IMG/VR virus record: IMGVR_UViG_3300037628_000122
Coordinates: 1-43,287 of that record
Strand: one strand, 5' to 3'
DNA: 43,287 nucleotides
Source of the DNA: a virus
The notes under the pieces were generated by a model. That model had not been told where the DNA came from and did not search any database. It saw nothing but the letters and a program-made list of their open reading frames with translations. A program made the translations under genes and the position numbers. Position 1 is the stretch's first letter. The number at the start of each line of letters is the position of its first letter. Positions 4,979 to 12,752 of the stretch are shown here, one piece after another.

Positions 4979-7120
4979 TCAGTCTTTAGAGAAGTAGCAG
5001 GTGACGCCATCCTGATCGGTCGAGCCTATAAGCTCAGCGTCGTGGAGCGAGTCGAGGATCTCAGAGAGTCGGTACTTGGGGATGCTGCGCGTGCCACGCG
5101 CTAGAACGGAGGGATGCATGAAGCCTCGCTTCAATAGACCCAGCTGCTTGTGTTGGGCTGGTTGGTTTGCGAGGTTGAAAAAGCTTTCAGGCTGACGGAT
5201 CATTCGCTCGACGATCTTCGACTGCTGCTCGGTGAGCGTGCCCGCACCTGTTAGTCGGATCTTCTCTTCCCAGCAGTCACAGCTCCAACGCACTATCTCC
5301 ATTGCCCAGTTCGCCAGGTCGTCCTCGATCACGGGTTTGAAAGGATCGATTCCTACAGCAGCTGTGCCTGCTAGGATCAGTGCGTTCTGATTCGCACGTG
5401 ACCAGGTAAATTCCTTACGCATCGAACGTTGACGGGCAGCTTCCTCGAACTCTTGGAAGCGGTTGTACGTCCTGGTAGTAGCGAACTCGACCTCAGTGAA
5501 ATCACCATCCGATACCTCGTGCTGCATCAGCAGACGCCCCTGCCGTTTGATTGCTGACGGGAACACTTTGCTGCGATGACGATTCAACGGAGGCATCCTC
5601 TCTCCGGTATCGAACAGGAGGAATCGGTTTACCACGCCCGTCTCTTGAGCCGTACTGGTTAGTGATTCCATGAGCATGTCGGGTTGAGCTGTAGCGAGGA
5701 GAACGAGGAAGGGGTGTATGAGATCAGGTATTTCTTTCTTGCGTCCTGGTGTTGAGCCGACAACTCCGTTGCCTTGACCGTAGAGCCTGATGATGTGCGT
5801 GATCGTTTGAAAGTCAGGACCGTTGATGTTCTTAGATGCTGCCAGGTTTCGAGCTGCTTCGTCCCAGAGCAGGCAGATGCTCCCCTCCTCCGCTAACGTA
5901 TCCAGCAGTGCGTAGTACGATTGGAACCCTTGAAAGGGCAACAGCATCCCACACTTCTCCGAGAACTCAGTGATCGCTGAGAGCACCGATCCTTTTCCGC
6001 CACCCGTAGGTGCAGTGACCATGCAGTATGGACTGATCGGTGTGTCCCACGTCTGCACGACGTACTTGTTGCTGCTCGCGTAGGCAGTGCAGATGAGACC
6101 TGTTGCTAGATCGAATACGGGTTGCTGAATGTATGATCGCTTGTTACACCACTTCGCAATATCACCGATGAGACCCGGTACGTTTAACCAGTCGGATTTG
6201 AAGTCGAGCTGCTTCTTTTTTGGTGCTAGTGTTTTCTTTGGTGTCAGCTCGATTTGGTGTTCTCTCGTGCCTGCCTTCAACCACTGCCGCAATGCGAGGA
6301 CGGTCTTCCTGGTCGTAAACTCTTCGAGCGACGTGAGCCCTTTGATGTGGTCGTCATCTTCGGCGTGCTGGATGGTGTTGACGACGGAACCCATGCGGTC
6401 CTTGATCTCTTCGTCCTCGTCCGCCACCTCACGCAGCACTGCCTGCATCACTCGAATAATTTTGTCGCGTTTCCACTTTGCGTGGCACAGGGCTCCTGTG
6501 CACGCATGAACATAATCGTGACGACCGTGTGCACCCTTCTCGGGATAGAAGTAGAGGAACACAGATGCGATTGCGATCTCGTCACCGAGTGCTTCCAAGT
6601 CGCGCTTCACGATCTCGAAAAAGAACTCATCGACGTGGATGAAGTATCGACCACCTTCCGGATGTTTGGATGGAGGCAGTACGGACTGTGCTCCCGTGGA
6701 CCTGATCTCAACGACCATGCCCAGCTCGTCCTTACCCTGGATCTGCCACTTCTTGGTTACGGCACCGACGCACCTGAAGATGTAGTGCGACCACTCCTTT
6801 CCCAGCCGACCGTAGATGAAGGTGGGGTACTCTTCGAGGATGTGCTCTGCTACCAGCGGTGCTGTGGATAAGTCTAGATCGAAATCGGTTGCCCAGTTTG
6901 ATGGCTCGCCCCAGAGACCTCCGAGATTGTCACCTAGCCGGAAGGCTTTGCCAAACTCATCGCTGACCAATCTGAGGTGTTGCCAGTTCTTGCCGCGAGG
7001 CCTTTTGGTCCCTTCGTGAAGCGGTACCGTGTAGACTCCTCGCTCCTCCCAATCAATTGCAGCTTGCTTAACATCGATTCCGGATTTACTCTGCTGCTTC
7101 TGTCCTGGGGGGTCTTCCAC
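4979..7120 (-). CDS. Bifunctional primase-polymerase / helicase (PrimPol with DUF3987-like ATPase)
   Basis: 713 aa, GTG start. The N-terminal domain (about 15-175) has the archaeo-eukaryotic primase pattern: TDFDLD around 78-83, SKH at 151-153 followed by PEGGRY, and a hydrophobic-Asp motif IHVDEF near 164. The C-terminal half has Walker A PTGGGKGS (371-378, Lys376) and Walker B ICLLWDEA (Asp420-Glu421), as in DUF3987/DnaB-like helicases of phage and plasmid replication proteins, and ends in a winged-helix-like region. It likely primes and unwinds DNA for the divergently encoded polymerase. AGGATAGAAG precedes the GTG. A basic linker (TPKKTLAPKKKQ, about 293-304) joins the halves. Confidence 0.85.
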   Translation of the reverse strand: MEDPPGQKQQSKSGIDVKQAAIDWEERGVYTVPLHEGTKRPRGKNWQHLRLVSDEFGKAFRLGDNLGGLWGEPSNWATDFDLDLSTAPLVAEHILEEYPTFIYGRLGKEWSHYIFRCVGAVTKKWQIQGKDELGMVVEIRSTGAQSVLPPSKHPEGGRYFIHVDEFFFEIVKRDLEALGDEIAIASVFLYFYPEKGAHGRHDYVHACTGALCHAKWKRDKIIRVMQAVLREVADEDEEIKDRMGSVVNTIQHAEDDDHIKGLTSLEEFTTRKTVLALRQWLKAGTREHQIELTPKKTLAPKKKQLDFKSDWLNVPGLIGDIAKWCNKRSYIQQPVFDLATGLICTAYASSNKYVVQTWDTPISPYCMVTAPTGGGKGSVLSAITEFSEKCGMLLPFQGFQSYYALLDTLAEEGSICLLWDEAARNLAASKNINGPDFQTITHIIRLYGQGNGVVGSTPGRKKEIPDLIHPFLVLLATAQPDMLMESLTSTAQETGVVNRFLLFDTGERMPPLNRHRSKVFPSAIKRQGRLLMQHEVSDGDFTEVEFATTRTYNRFQEFEEAARQRSMRKEFTWSRANQNALILAGTAAVGIDPFKPVIEDDLANWAMEIVRWSCDCWEEKIRLTGAGTLTEQQSKIVERMIRQPESFFNLANQPAQHKQLGLLKRGFMHPSVLARGTRSIPKYRLSEILDSLHDAELIGSTDQDGVTCYFSKD

Positions 7121-7261
7121 CTTCTATCCTCTGGGATGGGTTTATAGGATGAGGGCAGGGTAGCTACTGCCCAAATCCATCGGAGTGTTTATTGTCCGCC
7201 TGGACTGGACATCCTAGCGGGTAACCAGGACGCTGAAAATGACTTTCAGAAAAAAAGGCTC
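7121..7261. promoter_or_regulatory. Divergent replication control region (candidate origin)
   Basis: 141 bp between the oppositely oriented PrimPol and polymerase genes. It holds GGGCAG/CTGCCC (6-bp arms, about 7153-7172), TGTCC/GGACA (7193-7211) with nested GTCC/GGAC, and a hairpin at 7233-7249 just before the polymerase start. I see no convincing sigma70 pair on either strand and no member of the spacer-motif promoter family. Position and repeats suggest a control region and possibly an origin, but there is no iteron array or clear AT-rich unwinding element. Confidence 0.4.
7233..7249 (+). promoter_or_regulatory. Hairpin upstream of the polymerase RBS
   Basis: CTGAAA and TTTCAG are perfect 6-bp arms around the loop ATGAC, followed by seven As and the weak AAGG ribosome-binding site. 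It is probably an mRNA 5'-leader structure of the polymerase gene. It is not a rho-independent terminator on either strand, since the T-run on the minus strand precedes the stem. Confidence 0.45.
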
Positions 7262-9823
7262 ATGAGGAGCCTGAACCCCGACTGCACCGACTGTGATTTG
7301 CACGCAACCGCTCACACGGTTTGCATGGCTGGAGACGGTCCAGAGTCATCTGAGGACGTCCAGATCATTCTCGTGGGTGAGGCACCGGGCGCAAATGAGG
7401 ATCGGCGCGGGATACCTTTCATAGGCGAGAGCGGTCAGATTCTGCGCACGGAACTAGATCGCAACAAGCTCACCTCGAAGACCTACATCACCAACCTCGT
7501 CAAATGCCGCCCACCCAAGAATCGAAACCCCACCGCTGCCGAAATCAAAGCCTGCCGTCCCTACCTCGAAGCTGAGATCGAAAAACTCAAGCCAGATTAT
7601 GTAGTTACTGCTGGCGTGCCCGCGACGAAGACACTGTTCCGTGGCAAGGCGAAGATCAATCAGTTCCATGGTGAGGTGATCGAGAACGAGAAGGTGGACT
7701 ACATCGGCATGCCCATCTTCCATCCGGCGTACACGATGCGAGATCCGTCGAAGCTGCCCGGTTTGAAAGCTGACCTCGCTCGGCTCGCTCGGCTCATGAA
7801 GGGTGGCTTGCGCAACACCTCAGTCGAATGGAAAGTAGTGCGGCGCGGAAATCTCAGCAAGTTTATACAGGAGTTTGAGCAGGCTGATGAGTTTGCTTTT
7901 GATATAGAGGCATCGGGCCTTTTTCCGTTCAATCCTGAGAGCTACGTCACCGCTGTCGCCATAGCTCTGGTAGAGACCACGTGGGTCATTCCAGGATTCA
8001 TGCATCCGGATTATCAACAGTTTTCCCACAGTCCATTCGCTCACGGTAACGCACTTAAGCAATTGATGCAGCTGCTCTTTTTCATCGCCCGCCGAGACAA
8101 GAAAAGAAGTTATGCACAGAACGGGAAGTTTGATAACAAGTGGCTACGCTGCCATTTTGGAGGATCCTTCCGCCTAAGCTTTGACACCATGCTCGCCCAC
8201 CACCTGATCGATGAGAACGTCGGTCACGACCTTACCTCGATGTGCCGCACCTACCTCGATGAGCCTGAGTACGACATCCCGCTCACGGAGAAACATGGCA
8301 AGTCCGAGAAGCCTATGCGCAACTACAAGTACTGCGGTCAGGACGCAGCGTACACGCTCAGGCTGGGTCATCTCTTCGAGGAGATCCTAAGAGACCAACC
8401 CGACCTGCACAGGCTCTTCTGGAAGCTGGTGATGCCTGGAGCGCGTGCCATGGAGGAGGCAGAGATGGAAGGGCTCACCATCGACCCAGCTGCGCGCAAG
8501 GAGATCGGGCTCGACCTGCTCTCGCGTAAAATCACACTCGAACACGACCTAAACGACGCAGCAGGCTATGAGGTGAACTGGGATTCACCCCAGCAGATCG
8601 CACAGCTCCTATACGAAGAGCTGGGATTACCCTGCAAAATTCTGACGCCGAAAAAGAAAAAGAGCACATCTGAAACGGCTCTCCTCCACCTGATCGGAAA
8701 ACATGAGGTGGTGGATAAATTGATGGCATACCGCGAAGCCGCGAAATTTTTCAACACCTACATCAAGGGCTGGGAGCAGTACCGCATCGGAGACAAGTAC
8801 TTCTTCGATTACAAACTGCACGGCACCGTAACCGGTCGCTACAGCTCACCGCTGCACCCAATCCCTCGCGACGGATCCATTCGCAACCTCGTCACGGCAC
8901 CACCGGGGTGGACGTTGGTACCCATGGACATCAAGACCGCAGAGATGCGCATCGCTGCACACCTGTCGAAAGACCCGGAGATGATGCGCTGCTTCAACGA
9001 AGGTGTTGATGTGCACTGGCGCACCATGATCGAGACGCTCGCTGTTGGCACGCAAGGTGAGTTCGCCGGTCTCGTGAGGAAGACAGCGCACAAGCTCAAC
9101 CCAGCCTACAAGAAGGATTACAGCTACTCCGTTGCGTTGGACATGATGCTCTCCGAAGGACCGGGTATGTGCATGAAGATGGTACCGCGCTGGTACGAGG
9201 GACGCACACGAGCGAAGGCTATGAACTTCGGCTACCTCTACGGCATGCGCGAGCCCAAGTTCATCGAGCAGGCGAAGAAAGACTACGGATGGGAGCCGTC
9301 GATGACGGAGGCGAAGTCGTCACGCAACGCTTACTTCACTCTGTACTCTCGGCTCGAAGAGTGGCACAGAAAAACCAAAAAGCTCGCACGACTCAACGGA
9401 TACGTGCGTTGCCTAACAGGTCGTCTGCGTAGGCTCCCCGGTATCCATGCAAAGGACAGGAAGGTCAAGTCGGAGGCTGAGCGACAGGCAGTCAACTCAG
9501 GCGTGCAGGCAATGATCGGTGACTACAAAGCAATGGTCCTCATCGAGGTCCACCAAACGATCAGCCGTGACAAGTGCAGGCTCGTAGGCGAGCACCACGA
9601 CTCCGTGCTCACCATCGTCAAGGACGAACACATCGACGAGGTCGTGCCAAAGATGTTGAGGATCGCAGAGCGACCGAAGCTGATGGACACATTCAAAATC
9701 AATCTCAGCGTGCCCATGGAGGGTGAAGCAGAACTGGGACCATGGGGCAAGGGGACACATTATGAGGTTCGAGACAAGGGAGTTCGACGAAGGCCGCGTC
9801 AAGCAGTTGCTGCTAGTGCTTGA
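7262..9823 (+). CDS. Family-4 uracil-DNA glycosylase fused to family A DNA polymerase with 3'-5' exonuclease
   Basis: 853 aa with three domains. Residues 1-185 are a family-4 UDG: Fe-S cysteines C8, C11, C82 and C98, motif GEAPG at 39-43 and HPAYTM at 154-159. Residues about 205-375 are a DEDD exonuclease: Asp214/Glu216 (FDIEASG), NGKFD ending at 291, and YCGQD ending at 361. Residues about 385-835 are the polymerase: motif A MDIKTAEMR (Asp556), motif B RTRAKAMNFGYLYG (Arg648, Lys652, Phe656) and motif C HHDS (Asp780). Phe656 aligns with E. coli Pol I Phe762. Motif C has Ser781 where Pol I has Glu883. It is the phage replicative polymerase; the UDG could remove uracil or act as a specificity module. 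Strong call for all three domains. Confidence 0.95.
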   Translation: MRSLNPDCTDCDLHATAHTVCMAGDGPESSEDVQIILVGEAPGANEDRRGIPFIGESGQILRTELDRNKLTSKTYITNLVKCRPPKNRNPTAAEIKACRPYLEAEIEKLKPDYVVTAGVPATKTLFRGKAKINQFHGEVIENEKVDYIGMPIFHPAYTMRDPSKLPGLKADLARLARLMKGGLRNTSVEWKVVRRGNLSKFIQEFEQADEFAFDIEASGLFPFNPESYVTAVAIALVETTWVIPGFMHPDYQQFSHSPFAHGNALKQLMQLLFFIARRDKKRSYAQNGKFDNKWLRCHFGGSFRLSFDTMLAHHLIDENVGHDLTSMCRTYLDEPEYDIPLTEKHGKSEKPMRNYKYCGQDAAYTLRLGHLFEEILRDQPDLHRLFWKLVMPGARAMEEAEMEGLTIDPAARKEIGLDLLSRKITLEHDLNDAAGYEVNWDSPQQIAQLLYEELGLPCKILTPKKKKSTSETALLHLIGKHEVVDKLMAYREAAKFFNTYIKGWEQYRIGDKYFFDYKLHGTVTGRYSSPLHPIPRDGSIRNLVTAPPGWTLVPMDIKTAEMRIAAHLSKDPEMMRCFNEGVDVHWRTMIETLAVGTQGEFAGLVRKTAHKLNPAYKKDYSYSVALDMMLSEGPGMCMKMVPRWYEGRTRAKAMNFGYLYGMREPKFIEQAKKDYGWEPSMTEAKSSRNAYFTLYSRLEEWHRKTKKLARLNGYVRCLTGRLRRLPGIHAKDRKVKSEAERQAVNSGVQAMIGDYKAMVLIEVHQTISRDKCRLVGEHHDSVLTIVKDEHIDEVVPKMLRIAERPKLMDTFKINLSVPMEGEAELGPWGKGTHYEVRDKGVRRRPRQAVAASA

Positions 9824-9980
9824 GAGCAGGGAGGAGTCGCTTCTCATTGACGAGTGGTTAGGCGACTGCGTCAAGCACGGTGATGACGATGCCTGCCTGC
9901 CGATAAAGGCAGCGGTGAAGGTGTCGGACGGTGGACTCGGTGAGCACTACATAAGGATGGAACACCATGGTAACGCTTGA
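9762..9980 (+). CDS. Hypothetical protein, 72 aa
   Basis: 72 aa from the ATG at 9762, with AAGGGG upstream. It starts MRFETREFDEGRVKQLL, is acidic and mainly helical, and has no recognised motif. It overlaps the 3' end of the polymerase gene by 62 nt and the next start by 14 nt. It may be a polymerase accessory factor by position only. Confidence 0.5.
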   Translation: MRFETREFDEGRVKQLLLVLESREESLLIDEWLGDCVKHGDDDACLPIKAAVKVSDGGLGEHYIRMEHHGNA

Positions 9981-10170
9981 AAATGTTACGAGTATCGATC
10001 CCTTCGAGACTGACAGCTGGGAGGTAGGTCTTTTCGACGAAGACTGCGCAGGCAGGAAGCTCAAGGAACCGTTGCTCGGTGTACGCGTGAATGGGGGTAC
10101 GTGGCTCGAAGTCCGCGCACTGCTTCAACACATCGAGGATCGAAGGGACATAGCCGATGCCAACAGTTAG
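9967..10170 (+). CDS. Hypothetical protein, 67 aa
   Basis: 67 aa starting MVTLENVTSIDPFETDSWEV. A small acidic protein with a beta-rich first half and a helical end (RALLQHIEDRRD). The RBS AAGGATGGA precedes the ATG, and the gene overlaps both neighbours by about 14 nt. No family is recognised. Confidence 0.5.
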   Translation: MVTLENVTSIDPFETDSWEVGLFDEDCAGRKLKEPLLGVRVNGGTWLEVRALLQHIEDRRDIADANS

Positions 10171-11137
10171 CCACAGTGAAGTAGACAGCTACCGACGCTG
10201 CGCCAAGCGTTGGGAGTACCGCTACAAGACCGGGCTGAAGCGCAAGCTCAAAGGTGTTCGGCTCTACAAAGGCGAGATCCTGCACGAGATGCTGAACGCC
10301 TACGTCAGAGCGAAGATGCGCAAGGGCTACGTTGGTGACGACCCGTGGGACATCCTCGATTCGTATGCTGAGAAATACGCTGCGTACTTCGAGGAAGAGC
10401 GCGAGCACTACGGTGACATCATCGGTGACTGCGGTGCGATCTTCGAGGGCTACCTACGCAAGTACCGCAAGGACCCACTGACGTACGAGGCATCAGAGCA
10501 GGAGTGTTACTTCGACATCAGCGGCAAGCTACGCTTCGCTGGCTTCATCGACAAGATCGCAACTGACCAGGAATCGCGCAGGTGGATCGTCGATCACAAG
10601 TTCGTGCAGAACATCCCTACCGCAGAGGACAGGTTCAGTGATCTACAGTTGCTGCTCTACGTCTGGGCGCTGAGTAATAAGTCACCTGAACTCAACATCG
10701 ATGGTGTGATGTGGGACTACGCACGCTCGAAGGCACCGACCAAGCCTGAGGTGCTGAAGAAAGGTGGACTGTCGCAACGCAAGAACCTCGACTGTGATCC
10801 ACACACCTATATGAAGACCATCGCAGAGAACAATCTCAACCTTGCCGACTACAAAGACATGCTCGCTCATCTGGAGGGGAAGGAGGAGACGTTCTACGAA
10901 CGTGTGTTCCTGCCAAAGCCCAGTGCGCACATGATCGAGGAGGTCACCAGCGACTTCCTGGAGTCCGCGAAACAGATCCAGGAGAAGCGCAAACCCAAGG
11001 CACGCTGCGCTCGCACCATGAATCAATTCAACTGCAGCGGGTGTGAATTCCGACAGGTCTGCGAGGCAGACGTACGTGGGCTCGACGCAGAGTTCATCAT
11101 CAAAGCGGATTACACCCAACGTGAAATCGGAGACTAG
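10157..11137 (+). CDS. Cas4/RecB-like PD-(D/E)XK exonuclease with Fe-S cluster
   Basis: 326 aa. Active-site motifs in order: LHEML (His43), GFIDKI (Asp132), WIVDHKF (Asp146, Lys148) and the QLLLYVWA motif (Gln164, Tyr168). Cys15 together with CSGCEFRQVC (C293, C296, C302) gives the C...CxxCx5C pattern of the 4Fe-4S-stabilised nucleases Cas4, AddB and Dna2. The expected role is 5'-3' single-strand resection feeding recombination or replication repair. The neighbours fit, since a Sak4-like ATPase and an SSB candidate follow. No helicase domain and no CRISPR context, so it is not a Cas adaptation protein. Confidence 0.88.
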   Translation: MPTVSHSEVDSYRRCAKRWEYRYKTGLKRKLKGVRLYKGEILHEMLNAYVRAKMRKGYVGDDPWDILDSYAEKYAAYFEEEREHYGDIIGDCGAIFEGYLRKYRKDPLTYEASEQECYFDISGKLRFAGFIDKIATDQESRRWIVDHKFVQNIPTAEDRFSDLQLLLYVWALSNKSPELNIDGVMWDYARSKAPTKPEVLKKGGLSQRKNLDCDPHTYMKTIAENNLNLADYKDMLAHLEGKEETFYERVFLPKPSAHMIEEVTSDFLESAKQIQEKRKPKARCARTMNQFNCSGCEFRQVCEADVRGLDAEFIIKADYTQREIGD

Positions 11138-11140
11138 CTA

Positions 11141-11986
11141 ATGCCAGCAAAGAAGAAGCTGAGGAAGAAGAAGAAACGCGTAGCGAAGAAGGTATCGATC
11201 CTGGATCAGATCCAGTCAGTCAGTGAGCTGGAGACCAACCTCGTGATGCTCGTGTACGGTCGCTCTGGCACCGGCAAGACACACTTCGGCTCGACGTTCC
11301 CGAAGCCCTGCCTGTTCATCGACACGAACGAGCGAGGCACCGAGACCATCAAGCAGGTCGAGGACGTTGATGTCGTGCGTGTCACCGAGTGGGCACAGCT
11401 CGATGAACTGTACTGGGGACTCGTCAACAAGGAGACCGACGTCGAGTACGCGTCCATCGTGGTCGATCAGATCACCAACCTGCAGGACCTGGGCATGGCT
11501 GAAGTGCTGCGCAAGTCACGCAAGGGTAGGGACGAGACGTTCACCCAGCGCAACTGGGGACAGCTCTCCGGGATGCTGAAGCAGACGATCTCCGACTGGC
11601 GTGAGTTAGCTGACCAATACAACCTGTTATTCATTGCGCACGAGCGCATTGATGAACCCGGTGACGACGAAGAGGAATCCATCGAGCCCACCATTGGTGC
11701 TCGTGTGATGCCCAGCGTTGGATCCTTCCTCGACGGTGCGGTCGATTCAATCGGCTCTACCTACATCAAGGAGCGATGGGAAACGGAAGATAAAGAGGAA
11801 GTGCGCCATGTGGACTACTGTATGCGGCTCGGCCCACATGCGTTCTATTCGACCAAGATCCGCAGACCTGTTAGCGCAGGACCAATCCCAGAGTTCATCG
11901 TCGATGCGACGTACGACAAGATCAGACATCTGATTGCTGGGACAAAACCCCAACGTAAAAAACCAAGGAGAAAGGCAAATGCCTAG
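11141..11986 (+). CDS. Sak4-like RecA-fold ATPase (single-strand annealing/recombination)
   Basis: 281 aa. Walker A GRSGTGKT (40-47) and Walker B YASIVVDQ (Asp109) belong to the phage nucleotide-binding/AAA_24 group, which includes Sak4 recombinases. The first 17 residues are an extended Lys-rich tail and the C-terminus is also basic (KPQRKKPRRK). It sits between the Fe-S nuclease and the DUF669-like protein, the usual arrangement for a phage recombination set. It overlaps the next gene by 8 nt. Confidence 0.8.
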   Translation: MPAKKKLRKKKKRVAKKVSILDQIQSVSELETNLVMLVYGRSGTGKTHFGSTFPKPCLFIDTNERGTETIKQVEDVDVVRVTEWAQLDELYWGLVNKETDVEYASIVVDQITNLQDLGMAEVLRKSRKGRDETFTQRNWGQLSGMLKQTISDWRELADQYNLLFIAHERIDEPGDDEEESIEPTIGARVMPSVGSFLDGAVDSIGSTYIKERWETEDKEEVRHVDYCMRLGPHAFYSTKIRRPVSAGPIPEFIVDATYDKIRHLIAGTKPQRKKPRRKANA

Positions 11987-12752
11987 AACGAAAGCGCCTG
12001 CTAAGAAAAAGGCACCCGCTAAGAAGAGAGGTAAAGGACGTCGCAAAGCCAACGTGATCACCGTGGACTTCACGGATGTTGATGCTGGTGGTGCGATGCC
12101 GACACCGGATGGCATCTACACTGCTGAGATAAGAAGCGCTGAACCGGATGTCAGCTCGAATGGCAACGACATGATCGTCGTTCGCTACCGCACCAACATC
12201 GGCTCGACGGTGTTCGACCGTTTCATGCTGCTACCTCAGTCGCTGTGGGTACTCCGCACCGCACTGGAGTGCATGGGCTACGACACACCTGACGGTGAGT
12301 TCGAGTTCGACCCCGACGATCTGGTTGGGCAGCAACTCGGTCTGGAGATCACCAACGAGGAGTTCGAGGAGCGCGATCAACCTCGCGTAACAGGTTACCT
12401 CACACACGATGCTGCTGAAGCGCAGGTCGAGGAAGTGCCCGTCGAAGAAGAAGAAGAAGAGGAAGAGGAAGAGCCTGAGGAAGAGGAAGAAGAAGAGGAG
12501 CCCGAAGAGGAGGAGGAAGAAGAAGAGGAAGCGCCCGCTAAAAAGTCGCGCAAAAAAGCGCCCGCTAAGAAAAAGAAAGCGCCTGCTAAAAAGAAGAAGA
12601 CTGCACTTCGACCCGGTGCTCGTGTCACCTTTGAGGATGAAGGCGAAGAGTATAGCGGCGTGATCGAGGGTATCGAAGACGGTCTAGCTACGGTCGTGGA
12701 CGACGAAGAAGGTGAGTGGGAGATCCCCGTCGAGGAGTTGACGAAGGCGTGA
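11979..12752 (+). CDS. DUF669-like single-strand DNA-binding candidate with H1-like and acidic tracts
   Basis: 257 aa from the ATG at 11979 (AAGGAGAAAGG upstream). Residues 1-24 repeat KAPAKK. Residues about 25-145 (PTPDGIYTAEI, NGNDMIVVRYR, DPDDLVGQQLGL) resemble DUF669, an OB-fold SSB-like family often next to Sak4. An almost pure Glu tract covers 156-184, then KKSRKKAPAKKKKAPAKKKK at 188-207. Residues 209-257 look like a small SH3/KOW-type domain (GARVTFEDEGEEYSGVIEG). The acidic tract may act like the acidic tail of SSB proteins, and the Lys-Ala-Pro repeats resemble histone H1 tails. Confidence 0.7.
   Translation: MPRTKAPAKKKAPAKKRGKGRRKANVITVDFTDVDAGGAMPTPDGIYTAEIRSAEPDVSSNGNDMIVVRYRTNIGSTVFDRFMLLPQSLWVLRTALECMGYDTPDGEFEFDPDDLVGQQLGLEITNEEFEERDQPRVTGYLTHDAAEAQVEEVPVEEEEEEEEEEPEEEEEEEEPEEEEEEEEEAPAKKSRKKAPAKKKKAPAKKKKTALRPGARVTFEDEGEEYSGVIEGIEDGLATVVDDEEGEWEIPVEELTKA

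Noticed and set aside
7233-7256. Rho-independent terminator before the polymerase
   Set aside because: The run of As follows the stem on the plus strand, and on the minus strand the Ts come before it, so neither strand has the hairpin-then-T order.
10157-11137. Cas4 of a CRISPR system
   Set aside because: There is no cas1, cas2 or repeat array nearby. The gene belongs to the phage recombination set.
12436-12600. GAA/GAG-rich stretch as a possible microsatellite
   Set aside because: It is coding sequence for the Glu tract and Lys repeats of the DUF669-like protein; the variation is at codon level and in frame, so it is not an independent repeat element.
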